Shown here piece after piece: positions 14,508-22,152 of a stretch of DNA of 28,653 nucleotides. The notes below the pieces were generated by a model. It did no database searches and was not told where the DNA came from. It saw nothing but the letters and a program-made list of their open reading frames with translations. How positions within the stretch are numbered: the first letter of the stretch is position 1; every line of letters begins with the position of its first letter. The DNA lies in contig UROF01000031.1 in NCBI GenBank assembly GCA_900549475.1, positions 1-28,653 on the forward strand, read 5' to 3'. Made by a program: the position numbers and the translations under genes. This stretch comes from an uncultured Eubacteriales bacterium. Its GTDB lineage: Bacteria; Bacillota; Clostridia; Oscillospirales; Oscillospiraceae.

Positions 14508-15392
14508 ATGAGTTTTTTTGCCAAATGGATGCCCTATGTCCTGTCGGGCATCTCCGTCGGCGGACAGTACGCGCTGATCGCCATCGGTTATACGATGGTC
14601 TACGGTATTCTCCGCCTGATCAACTTTGCTCACGGTGACATCTTTATGGTAGCCGGTATTCTCATGGTCTACGCCATGACCGCCATGCCAGTGTATCTTG
14701 CGGCGCCGCTGGTGATCATTGCCACGGTGATACTGGGATTCCTGGTAGAACGTGTGGCTTATAAGCCGCTGCGTTCCGCACCTCGTATGTCGGTTATGAT
14801 CTCGGCTATCGGCGTAAGCTATTTGCTGCAGAACCTGGTATTCTATATTACCGGCGGTCTGCCCAAAGTGTATCCCACTCTGCCCTGGATCAGTGATATC
14901 ATCAGTGTGTTCGGCATCAATACCAGCCGTGTGACGGTGATCACGCCGATCCTGACAGTAGTGTTGGTGCTGTGCCTGGTGACCCTCATCAAGCGCACTA
15001 AGCTGGGTATGGCCATGCGGGCTGCTTCCCGTGATTTTGAGACGGCCCGTCTCATGGGTATCCAGATCAACACGGTCATCAGCATGACCTTTATCATCGG
15101 TTCTTTCTTGGCGGCCATTGGCTCCATCCTGTTTTTCTCTACCTTCTCCAACGTCACGCCGACCGTGGGCGCCATGCCCGGTCTGAAGGCGTTTGTGGCG
15201 GCAGTGTTCGGCGGCATCGGTTCCATTCCCGGTGCAGTGGTGGGTGCCTTTGTCATCGGTATTTGTGAGAGCCTTATCAAAGGTATGGGCTGGACCACCT
15301 ACTCCGACGCCTTTACCTTCGCTCTGCTGATCGTGATCCTCACCGTCAAGCCCACCGGCCTGTTCGGAGAGAGCCTGAAAGAGAAAGTGTGA
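14508..15392 (+). CDS. livH: Branched-chain amino-acid ABC transporter permease LivH
   Basis: This 294-residue integral membrane protein is one of the two permease subunits of the Liv ABC transporter. Diagnostic segments are SGISVGGQYALIAIGYTMVYGILRLINFAHG near the N-terminus, the EAA-like cytoplasmic loop KLGMAMRAASRDFETARLMGI that contacts the ATPase, and AVFGGIGSIPGAVVGAFVIG. About eight hydrophobic spans are visible. ATG 14508 is chosen because AAGGAGG (14491-14497) sits ten bases upstream; the open frame extends further without a ribosome binding site. The gene ends 10 bases before livM. Confidence 0.95.
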   Translation: MSFFAKWMPYVLSGISVGGQYALIAIGYTMVYGILRLINFAHGDIFMVAGILMVYAMTAMPVYLAAPLVIIATVILGFLVERVAYKPLRSAPRMSVMISAIGVSYLLQNLVFYITGGLPKVYPTLPWISDIISVFGINTSRVTVITPILTVVLVLCLVTLIKRTKLGMAMRAASRDFETARLMGIQINTVISMTFIIGSFLAAIGSILFFSTFSNVTPTVGAMPGLKAFVAAVFGGIGSIPGAVVGAFVIGICESLIKGMGWTTYSDAFTFALLIVILTVKPTGLFGESLKEKV

Positions 15393-15402
15393 GGTGACGA
15401 TG

Positions 15403-16503
15403 ATGAAGAAAAACACCAAAAAGAGCCTCATTGCCATTGGGATCGCATTGGTGGCCTGTGTGGTACTGGTGCTGCTGGATACAATGCCCGGTGTGCCCGG
15501 CATGCTTGTGACGGTGCTGCAGAAGGGTGCTATCTTCTCCCTGGTGGCAGTGTCTATGAACCTGCTCAACGGCTTTACAGGCCTGTTCTCTCTGGGACAG
15601 GCGGGCTTTATGCTCCTGGGTGCTTACTCTTATGCGATTTTGACAGTTCCTGTTGCCCAGCGCATGTCTGTGTGGAAGTACTATGACGGCGGTGTGGTAC
15701 AGTTTGCTCTGCCGGTGCTGGTGGCACTGCTGGTGGGCGGCCTGCTGGCGGCAGGATGTGCTTACCTCATTGGTCTGCCGGTACTCAAGCTCAAGAGCGA
15801 TTACCTGGCGGTGGCTACCCTGGGCTTTGCAGAGATCGTGCGTGCCATCGTACAGTCCGAATCCATTGGTCCTCTGACCAACGGTTCCAACCTGATTTTC
15901 AACTTCCCCCATTTGAACAACCTGACCTTCCTGGGCATTAACGTTCCGCCCACCCTGGCGGCGTTCCTGCTCTCCGGCGTCTGCATCCTGGTGGTCGTAC
16001 TGCTGATCAACTCTACATACGGCCGGGCCTTTATGGCCATCCGGGATGATGAGATCGCCGCGGAGGCCATGGGTATCAACCTGGCCAAGCACAAGCGGAT
16101 GGCCTTCGTCATCAGCTCCTTCTTTGCCGGGATCTCCGGCGGCCTGCTGGCTATGTTCCAGGCCACGGTGTCCGCCAACATCTTCAAGGCAGCCATGACC
16201 TATGAGATCCTTCTGATCGTGGTCATCGGCGGCATTGGTTCTATTTCCGGTTCCTGCATCGGTGCGTTTGCCTTCTATGCCTGCAGCGAGTGGCTGATGC
16301 GTTTCCTGGACGATCCTTCCTACAACATCGGTGGGCTGAATATCCTGCGGGGCGGCTTCCGTATGGTGGTGTTCTCCGTAGTGATCATGCTGGTGGTGCT
16401 GTTCCGCCGGGAAGGCCTTATGGGCAACCACGAGCTGTCAGATCTTCCCAAGTTGTGGAGGAGGCGTAAGAGCGCTAAAGAAAAGGAGGCGCAGGCCAAA
16501 TGA
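15403..16503 (+). CDS. livM: Branched-chain amino-acid ABC transporter permease LivM
   Basis: This 366-residue protein is the second Liv permease. It has the family core NLLNGFTGLFSLGQAGFMLLGAYSYAIL, the coupling loop YGRAFMAIRDDEIAAEAMGI, and the VIGGIGSISGSCIGAFAF segment. Around nine to ten membrane spans are visible, with a basic C-terminal tail (WRRRKSAKEKE). I chose the ATG at 15403 because the GAGGTGA site (15391-15397) gives a five-base spacing; ATG 15400 and GTG 15394 are too close to it. Its stop overlaps the livG start in an ATGA, so the two are translationally coupled. Confidence 0.94.
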   Translation: MKKNTKKSLIAIGIALVACVVLVLLDTMPGVPGMLVTVLQKGAIFSLVAVSMNLLNGFTGLFSLGQAGFMLLGAYSYAILTVPVAQRMSVWKYYDGGVVQFALPVLVALLVGGLLAAGCAYLIGLPVLKLKSDYLAVATLGFAEIVRAIVQSESIGPLTNGSNLIFNFPHLNNLTFLGINVPPTLAAFLLSGVCILVVVLLINSTYGRAFMAIRDDEIAAEAMGINLAKHKRMAFVISSFFAGISGGLLAMFQATVSANIFKAAMTYEILLIVVIGGIGSISGSCIGAFAFYACSEWLMRFLDDPSYNIGGLNILRGGFRMVVFSVVIMLVVLFRREGLMGNHELSDLPKLWRRRKSAKEKEAQAK

Positions 16504-17342
16504 GTGAGAACGTACTGAGAGTGGAAAATGCCACGATGCAGTTCGGCGGCGTGGTGGCTGTGGATAATCTTTCCCTGGAGGTCAACAAAGGGGAGATCGT
16601 CTCCCTGATCGGCCCTAACGGAGCAGGAAAGACCACGGCGTTCAACGTGATCACCGGTGTCTATGAGCCTACCAACGGCTGTATCTGGTTCAACGGAAAG
16701 AAACTGGTGGAAAACTTCCCCAAAGGGAAGATGAAGCAAATGTACAAGGGGGAGAATGCGGGCAAGTATACCGAGACTCTGGCCCCTACTCCTGACAAGA
16801 TCACACAGCTGGGCATGGCCCGTACCTTCCAGAATATTCGTCTGTGGAAGGGTATGTCGGTATTTGACAATGTCCTCACTGCCAAGCACTGCCGCCGTAC
16901 CAGCAATATCTTCACCGCTACGTTCCATCTCAACGGAAAAGAGGAACAGAAGCAGCGGCAGGAGGTAGAGCGCCTGCTGGATATCGTGGGACTGCTGGAT
17001 GTCAAGGATGAGCTGTCTACATCACTGCCTTACGGCAAGCAGCGCCGGCTGGAGATCGCCCGGGCCCTGGCCACAGAGCCCAGCCTCCTCCTCCTGGACG
17101 AGCCTGCGGCGGGCATGAACCCCCAGGAAACCATTGAGCTGACGGAGTTTATCGGTCAGGTCCGGGAGAAATTCGGCATGACGGTATTCCTGATCGAGCA
17201 CCATATGGACCTGGTCATGGAGATCTCTGACCGCATCTATGTGCTGGACTTCGGTAAGATGATTGCCAGCGGCACGCCGGATGAGATCCAAAACAATCAG
17301 CGTGTCATTGACGCGTATTTGGGGGTGGCTGAAGATGCTTAG
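16500..17342 (+). CDS. livG: Branched-chain amino-acid ABC transporter ATPase LivG
   Basis: This 280-residue ATPase energises the Liv transporter. It has Walker A GPNGAGKTT, a Q-loop in RTFQNIRLWKGMSVFDNV, and the LivG-type signature LPYGKQRRLEIARALA in place of LSGGQ. Walker B is LLLLDEPAAGMNP and the H-loop is IEHHMD. The long insert between Walker A and the Q-loop (LVENFPKGKMKQMYKGENAG) is usual for LivG. The ATG overlaps the livM stop (ATGA), and the 3' end overlaps livF by eight bases. Confidence 0.96.
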   Translation: MSENVLRVENATMQFGGVVAVDNLSLEVNKGEIVSLIGPNGAGKTTAFNVITGVYEPTNGCIWFNGKKLVENFPKGKMKQMYKGENAGKYTETLAPTPDKITQLGMARTFQNIRLWKGMSVFDNVLTAKHCRRTSNIFTATFHLNGKEEQKQRQEVERLLDIVGLLDVKDELSTSLPYGKQRRLEIARALATEPSLLLLDEPAAGMNPQETIELTEFIGQVREKFGMTVFLIEHHMDLVMEISDRIYVLDFGKMIASGTPDEIQNNQRVIDAYLGVAEDA

Positions 17343-18051
17343 AATTGATGAGATGAAGGTCAGCTATGGAGGCATCGAGGCTGTCAAGGGCATCACGATG
17401 GATGTGCGGGACGGCCAGATCGTCACCCTGATTGGCGCCAACGGCGCGGGAAAATCCACTACCCTGCGGGCCATTGCGGGATTGGTCCCTGTTCAGCATG
17501 GCCGTATCCACCTGCTGGGTGAGGATATCACAGAGTGCCCCTCTGACCGGATCGTGTCCAAGGGAATCACTTTGGTGCCGGAAGGCCGGCGGGTATTCCC
17601 GGATATGACGGTGCTGGAGAATCTGAAGATCGGTGCCTATCTGCGCAATGATAAAGCGGAGATCGAAAAGGATATAGACTGGATCTATATGTTGTTTCCC
17701 CGCTTGAAGGAGCGTTCCTGGCAGACTGCCGGTACGTTGTCCGGCGGCGAGCAGCAGATGCTGGCGGTGGGCCGGGCCCTCATGTCCCGCCCCAAGATCA
17801 TGATGATGGATGAACCTTCTCTGGGCCTGGCGCCGCTGATCGTGCAGGGAATCTTCGACATCATCAAGGAGATCAATAATCAGGGCGTGACCATCCTCCT
17901 GGTGGAGCAGAACGCCAACATGGCCTTGAAGATAGCGCATTATGCCTATGTTCTGGAGACTGGTACCATTACCCGGGAAGGTACCGGTCAGGAGCTGCTC
18001 AATGATGAGAGCATCAAGGAGGCCTATCTGGGCAAGAAGAAAGAGAAATAG
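17335..18051 (+). CDS. livF: Branched-chain amino-acid ABC transporter ATPase LivF
   Basis: This 238-residue protein is the second ATPase of the Liv transporter and forms a heterodimer with LivG. It has Walker A GANGAGKST, the characteristic PEGRRVFPDMTVLENLKIGA, the signature TLSGGEQQMLAVGRALM, Walker B IMMMDEPSLGLAP, and VEQNA in the H-loop. I chose ATG 17335, inside the end of livG, preceded by GGGGGTGG; the frame upstream lies within livG and is not family-like. It is the last gene of the operon. Confidence 0.96.
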   Translation: MLRIDEMKVSYGGIEAVKGITMDVRDGQIVTLIGANGAGKSTTLRAIAGLVPVQHGRIHLLGEDITECPSDRIVSKGITLVPEGRRVFPDMTVLENLKIGAYLRNDKAEIEKDIDWIYMLFPRLKERSWQTAGTLSGGEQQMLAVGRALMSRPKIMMMDEPSLGLAPLIVQGIFDIIKEINNQGVTILLVEQNANMALKIAHYAYVLETGTITREGTGQELLNDESIKEAYLGKKKEK

Positions 18052-18078
18052 TCTGTGCTTTTCTGCGCAGGCAAACGA

Positions 18079-18118
18079 AAGCAGAGCCCCGACAGTCAAA
18101 ACTGTCGGGGCTCTGCTT
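18079..18118 (+). terminator. Terminator of the liv operon
   Basis: A 17-bp perfect stem (18079-18095 with 18102-18118, loop TCAAAA) is followed by a short interrupted T-run (TTGTGCTTTG). Confidence 0.8.
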
Positions 18119-18208
18119 GTGCTTTGCACTGTATGAGATGTTCTTCCCAGGGTACCTTTGCCCCGTTACGGTTTTTATTAAAAACATGGACAGACAGGAG
18201 GCATATTT

Positions 18209-18238
18209 TTGGCCTGTATGCGTCTGGATAACTATAGA
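18209..18238 (+). promoter_or_regulatory. Possible promoter of the four-gene membrane cassette
   Basis: TTGGCC (18209-18214) and TATAGA (18233-18238) are 18 bases apart, just ahead of the first gene. Both boxes are imperfect. Confidence 0.35.
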
Positions 18239-18252
18239 GAGGGGGAAAAGAG

Positions 18253-19269
18253 ATGAAACATAAGCCTCTGCTGATGCTGTACAGCCTTGCCCATTTCTGG
18301 GTGGATCTCAGCTGCGCGTTTCTGGCCTTTCGGTTTCTGGCCGGAGCGCCGAATTTCCTCCTGTGCCTGCTTCTCTATAATTTCTGCGCCTTTGCCCTTC
18401 AGATGCCCCTGGGCCTATGGGCTGACGGGCTGAACCGAAATGGGGTTGTGGCGGCATCAGGCTGCGTTTTGGCAGCGGCGGCGTTTCTGGTACCTGTCCC
18501 CCTGGCTGCCGCAGTGATAGCGGGAACAGGTAATGCTCTGTTTCATCTGGGAGGCGGCATCGATGTGCTGAACACCAGTGAGAAAAAAGCGGCGGCGTTG
18601 GGGGTATTCGTATCTCCAGGGGCCGTGGGGTTATATGTGGGCACTTTGTGGGGCGGCGATACAGTGATGAGCACCCTGCTGCCGCCGCTGGGGCTCCTGC
18701 TGCTGGCAGGTGGCATCCTGCTGCTGTGTCGGAGAACCCTGGGAAGCTTTTGCTCCGGAAATGCTCCGGTGGAGACAGCCCTGGCGGGCGGCGGATGGCT
18801 GGCGTTGGTTTCGCTGTTTCTGGTGGTGGTACTGCGCTCCTGGATGGGCCTGGGGCAGAGCTTTCCCTGGAAGGATCAGTGGGGAGTAGTGCTGGTGATA
18901 GCTCTGGCATTGGGCAAGGCGGCAGGAGGATTTCTGATGGATGCCATTGGTCCCCGACGGGCTGCAGGGTGGTCCTTGGGGCTGGCGGCGGTGCTGTATT
19001 GCTTCTCCGGTGATCCGCTTCCGGGGCTTCTGGCGGTGTTTTTCTTCAACATGACCATGCCCATGACTTTGTGGGCGGCGGCAAGAATTTTGCCGGGAGC
19101 GAAGGGCTTTGGCTTCGGCCTTCTGACCTTTGCCCTGTTTATGGGTTATCTGCCGGTATATTTGGGCTGGCCTGCGGTGTTTGCCCAATCTTGGGCCTGC
19201 GCCGGGGCGGCAGCGGTATCTCTGGCCGTTCTCTGGTGGCCGCTGGGAAGGAGGGAGCTGCAGTGCTGA
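18253..19269 (+). CDS. MFS-like polytopic membrane protein, function unknown
   Basis: This 338-residue protein has about ten hydrophobic segments and the layout of a small major-facilitator-like carrier. It starts MKHKPLLMLYSLAHFWVDLS. The segment GTGNALFHLGGGIDVLN and the following SPGAVGLYVGTLWGG recall the Gly/His-rich loop of fosmidomycin-resistance-type (Fsr) transporters, and MDAIGPRRAAG resembles the MFS loop between helices. No substrate can be named. ATG 18253 follows a purine-rich GAGGGGGAAAAGAG. Its last bases overlap the GTG start of the next gene, so these two are coupled and head a four-gene unit. Confidence 0.75.
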   Translation: MKHKPLLMLYSLAHFWVDLSCAFLAFRFLAGAPNFLLCLLLYNFCAFALQMPLGLWADGLNRNGVVAASGCVLAAAAFLVPVPLAAAVIAGTGNALFHLGGGIDVLNTSEKKAAALGVFVSPGAVGLYVGTLWGGDTVMSTLLPPLGLLLLAGGILLLCRRTLGSFCSGNAPVETALAGGGWLALVSLFLVVVLRSWMGLGQSFPWKDQWGVVLVIALALGKAAGGFLMDAIGPRRAAGWSLGLAAVLYCFSGDPLPGLLAVFFFNMTMPMTLWAAARILPGAKGFGFGLLTFALFMGYLPVYLGWPAVFAQSWACAGAAAVSLAVLWWPLGRRELQC

Positions 19270-19595
19270 AAACACTGGCGATGTCCCTGGCCCTGACGCT
19301 GGTACTGGAGGTATTTTTTGCTCTGATCTGGGGCCTCCGTGGACGGCAGGAGCTGGGTACAGTGGCACTGGTGAACATTCTCACCAATCCACCGGTGGTA
19401 TTGGCCTACCACACAGCGGTAGGGCTTCTGGGCTGGAACGCTCTGGTGGTAACGGTGGTACTGGAGACGGCGGCAGTGTTGGTGGAGTGGCGGTACTATC
19501 GCCTGTGCTCCCGGCAGCTGAAAAGGCCGTTCCTGTTTGCCCTCCTGGCCAACCTGTTTTCCTACATAACTGGGCGGCTTATCAGTCTGCTATAA
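19263..19595 (+). CDS. Small polytopic membrane protein, function unknown
   Basis: I place the start at GTG 19263, eight bases after an AAGGAGG (19248-19254) and overlapping the previous stop by seven bases. This gives 110 residues. About three hydrophobic helices are visible, with LVNILTNPPVVLAYH in the middle and an acidic helix LETAAVLVEWRYYRL, then a C-terminal span. The NxLTNP turn followed by an E-rich membrane helix occurs in other small clostridial membrane proteins, but I know no function. The upstream part of the open frame lies inside the MFS-like gene and is not counted. Confidence 0.7.
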   Translation: MLKTLAMSLALTLVLEVFFALIWGLRGRQELGTVALVNILTNPPVVLAYHTAVGLLGWNALVVTVVLETAAVLVEWRYYRLCSRQLKRPFLFALLANLFSYITGRLISLL

Positions 19596-19603
19596 CAGCA
19601 TAT

Positions 19604-19665
19604 ATCCTTTTTCTTGAAAGAAAAAGGATCAAAAAGAACTTTATGCGCAAAGCTTTGCTTTGCGC
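19604..19665. repeat. Two adjacent perfect palindromes between cassette genes
   Basis: ATCCTTTTTCTT pairs with AAGAAAAAGGAT (19604-19615 with 19618-19629), and GCGCAAAGC pairs with GCTTTGCGC (19645-19653 with 19657-19665, loop TTT). Neither looks like a normal terminator in the middle of an operon. The pair resembles a REP- or MITE-like interspersed element, but no second copy lies in this window. Confidence 0.55.
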
Positions 19666-19690
19666 TGAAAAAATAACAGGGGGAATGAGG

Positions 19691-19882
19691 ATGGAAAAGC
19701 GGATATTGATGGCGCTGCTGCTGACGGCGGTAACAGCCGTAAGCCTTACCACGGTAGCTCTGGCTGACGTGATCTCCGGCGGTGCGGCGGTGGCAGCGGC
19801 CGGTGAGGCACTGCTGCCCTGGCTGCTGGTGGTGGTTATTGGGGGAGTGACGATTTTCTTGCTGCGGCGGAGGAAAAAATAG
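19691..19882 (+). CDS. 63-residue secreted/anchored small protein, function unknown
   Basis: The protein has an N-terminal signal peptide (MEKRILMALLLTAVTAVSLT, likely cleaved after ALA before DV), a Gly/Ala-rich stretch of about 15 residues, then one C-terminal membrane span ending in RRRKK. After cleavage, almost nothing would be left outside the membrane. ATG 19691 has AGGGGG at 19678-19683, seven bases upstream; the ATG at 19685 is too close. Its TAG overlaps the ribosome binding site of the next gene, which shares the ADV start and the basic anchor, so the two are probably paired. Confidence 0.65.
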   Translation: MEKRILMALLLTAVTAVSLTTVALADVISGGAAVAAAGEALLPWLLVVVIGGVTIFLLRRRKK

Positions 19883-19894
19883 GAGGATATGAGG

Positions 19895-20677
19895 ATGAAG
19901 CGGAAGTTTTTTTCTTTAGTTCTGATGGTAACGACCCTGCTGGCCCTCTGCACCCCGGCCCGGGCGGATGTATTGTGGGAGCCGGAGAACAATTTTTATA
20001 AAAAGCACGCCGACCAGTGTGATTACATCGGACGGCAATTCTATGCCAACGGGGACGAGGGGTTCATTACCCTCTGGGATGCCCCCGAGGGGACCAGGGT
20101 AGTCCACCAGTTCCGCAACGGCTACACCCTCTGGCTCTACTACCAGTATGAGGACTGGGTCTGTGCCGTGGTATGGGGAGACGAAGGGGAGATTGTCGGC
20201 TGGGCGCCTATGGAGGATTTCGTGCTGAAGTACGATTATCTCTCCTTTGCGGAGGAATACGCCGATGAGATCCAGCCCTACGACGGGCAGTTTGAGGGCT
20301 GCGACGGTAATGTGGCGGAGATCGTCTTTTATGACTACCCCGGCGCACCGGCGCCAAAGGACGTTTGGGAGGCGGCAGAGGTCCTGGACCAGCTTACCGG
20401 TACGGGCTATATCGATTCCACCTTTACCGACGAGGAGGGGCGGACCTGGGGCTATGTGGCATACCTCTTTGGGAGCAGGAACCTGTGGTTCTGCCTGGAT
20501 GAGCCGGACGGCAGGGACTTCCCGGTGCGTCAGGTGGGCACGCCGGAGCTGACAGCCGCTCAGGACCCCACCATGCCTGTCAGAGGTTACGTCCCCTACA
20601 TCCTCAGCGGTGTGCTGGTGGTGGCGGTGGTAGCCGCGGCGGCGGTGTTGCTGGCCCGGCGGAAGAAAACGGTATAA
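19895..20677 (+). CDS. Secreted, C-terminally anchored protein with an SH3-like region
   Basis: This 260-residue protein has a signal peptide (about 1-25, cleavage near ARA before DV), a long acidic and aromatic extracellular part, and a C-terminal membrane span followed by RRKKTV. The mature part starts DVLWEPENNFYKKHADQCDY and then GFITLWDAPEGTRVV. The later YYQYEDWVCAVVWGDEGEIVGW pattern resembles a bacterial SH3 domain (about 50-110). Three or four Cys are present. ATG 19895 is set by AGGAGG at 19881-19886 (eight-base spacing); ATG 19889 is too close. A surface-exposed role is inferred, and no function is known to me. Confidence 0.7.
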   Translation: MKRKFFSLVLMVTTLLALCTPARADVLWEPENNFYKKHADQCDYIGRQFYANGDEGFITLWDAPEGTRVVHQFRNGYTLWLYYQYEDWVCAVVWGDEGEIVGWAPMEDFVLKYDYLSFAEEYADEIQPYDGQFEGCDGNVAEIVFYDYPGAPAPKDVWEAAEVLDQLTGTGYIDSTFTDEEGRTWGYVAYLFGSRNLWFCLDEPDGRDFPVRQVGTPELTAAQDPTMPVRGYVPYILSGVLVVAVVAAAAVLLARRKKTV

Positions 20678-20717
20678 TAGCAAAGGGACGCGGCCCAAGG
20701 CTGCGTCCCTTTGCTAT
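20677..20717. terminator. Hairpin between the convergent cassette and AGE genes
   Basis: A 15-bp perfect stem (20677-20691 with 20703-20717) lies between the convergent genes. T-runs are weak on both sides, so it may end transcription only partly. Confidence 0.7.
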
Positions 20718-20728
20718 GTACAGATGAT

Positions 20729-21934
20729 TTACTTGGCCAGGATCTGGGAGATCATAGTATCCACCTGGATCAGGCACCGGGGCAGGTGGAAGGGGCCCTT
20801 AAAGGTAGAACCCTTGGTGGACGGCATGGTGGGCAGGCCGTCCCGCCGCAGGTAGCCGTACCACTCGCCGTACTCAGGATCGGCAAAGTGCTCCTTGCAG
20901 TAGTCCAGAGTCTTGTAGAAGGCGTCCAGATACTTCTCATCGCCGGTATCCCGGTAGATCATCATGGAGGCGATGAGGATCTCATTGTGGGGCCACCACA
21001 GCTTCATATCGTGCTCATAGGCCTCCGGGGGCTTGCCCAGGCAGTCGATGAAGTACAGCAGTCCGCCGTACTCCTTGTCCCAGCCGGCGTTGAAGGCGTC
21101 GTCGAACATCTCCACGGCCTGCTGATGCAGCGCGGGATTGTTCTCGTAGTTGGCCTCCTCCATGACGAACCAGGAGCACTCGATGTCGTGGCCGGGGTTT
21201 ACCACACGGCCTGCGGTGTACCACAGCTCCGGGTTGCCGTCCATGTCTACGCTCTCCAGTGTGCAGTGCAGTTCCGGCTTGCGGTGGTATTTGAAGATGG
21301 CCTCGGCGCACTCTTTGGCCCGGGCATCATACAGCTCCCGCTGCTCGCTGTCGCAGCGGCGCATGACGGCGGTGATGTTCAGGTAGATCATGGGGTCGGC
21401 CAGAGCCCGGCCGGTGCGGGTCTCGGGGATGGTCTTGGGGCCAAGACCGGTGGGGTCCTTGATGAGGCCATTGTTGAGCTGCCAGATCAGCTCATAGGCC
21501 TTCCGGGCCCGCATGAGGCACTCCTTGTCGCCGGTGACGCCGTAGTACTCGGCGTTAGCCATGCAGTAGAAGCCCTCACTGAAGCAGTAACGGCGCTGGC
21601 GCAGAGGCTTGCCGTCCTCGGTGACGGTAAAGTACATACGGTCGCCGGCCTCCCGGTTGATGCAGTACTTTTCCATGAAGTCGATGCAGCTCTTGCTGGC
21701 ATCCAGCCACTCCTGCTTTACGCCGTAGACGTGGCACAGGTAGGCAAAGGTCCAGCCGCACCGGCCCTGCATCCACACGCTCTTATCGGTGGAGTAGATC
21801 TCGCCCTTACGGTCAAGGCAGGTATAGACGCCGCCATGCTGATGGTCCATGCCGTTTTTCAGCCAGAACTGAACGGAGCGCTCCAGCTCCGAACGTACCC
21901 ATGCCTGGGTATCCTGGAGTTTCTTTCGATCCAT
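20729..21934 (-). CDS. N-acylglucosamine 2-epimerase (AGE) family protein
   Basis: This 401-residue protein belongs to the AGE/renin-binding-protein family of (alpha/alpha)6-barrel sugar epimerases and isomerases. Family features are the GGVYTCLDRKGE opening, WMQGRCGWTFAYL, the NPGHDIECSWF histidine motif, WWPHNEIL, and the C-terminal KGPFHLPRCL with the second catalytic His. These suit acylation-state or sugar epimerisation such as ManNAc to GlcNAc; some family members act on cellobiose or mannose instead. ATG 21934 has AGGAGAGG upstream. The gene diverges from an operon containing NagA, which supports an amino-sugar substrate, though this is inferred. Confidence 0.9.
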   Translation of the reverse strand: MDRKKLQDTQAWVRSELERSVQFWLKNGMDHQHGGVYTCLDRKGEIYSTDKSVWMQGRCGWTFAYLCHVYGVKQEWLDASKSCIDFMEKYCINREAGDRMYFTVTEDGKPLRQRRYCFSEGFYCMANAEYYGVTGDKECLMRARKAYELIWQLNNGLIKDPTGLGPKTIPETRTGRALADPMIYLNITAVMRRCDSEQRELYDARAKECAEAIFKYHRKPELHCTLESVDMDGNPELWYTAGRVVNPGHDIECSWFVMEEANYENNPALHQQAVEMFDDAFNAGWDKEYGGLLYFIDCLGKPPEAYEHDMKLWWPHNEILIASMMIYRDTGDEKYLDAFYKTLDYCKEHFADPEYGEWYGYLRRDGLPTMPSTKGSTFKGPFHLPRCLIQVDTMISQILAK

Positions 21935-21987
21935 CGCTTTGAACCTCTCCTTTTTGTGAAATATGTAAGATTTCAGGGGTTTCCTCT

Positions 21988-22016
21988 ATTGTACCATTGC
22001 CGAAATTATTTTGCAA
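21988..22016 (-). promoter_or_regulatory. Promoter of the AGE epimerase gene
   Basis: On the minus strand, TTGCAA (22011-22016) and TACAAT (21988-21993) are 17 bases apart, with TGG before the -10. Confidence 0.75.
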
Positions 22017-22051
22017 TGAGCAAAAAGAAAAGAAAAAATTTTTTATTTGGG

Positions 22052-22080
22052 GTGACAGGGAGGAAAAAGCGTGGTAGAAT
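22052..22080 (+). promoter_or_regulatory. Promoter of the ROK-nagA operon
   Basis: GTGACA (22052-22057) and TAGAAT (22075-22080) are 17 bases apart, with TGG before the -10. It diverges from the AGE promoter, only 36 bases away, so shared control is possible. Confidence 0.65.
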
Positions 22081-22152
22081 AAACTAGAACGGTAAATCTG
22101 CCGGAGCGGGAGGATCCGCCCCCAATTTTGAACGATTGTGAGGAGAATCGCC

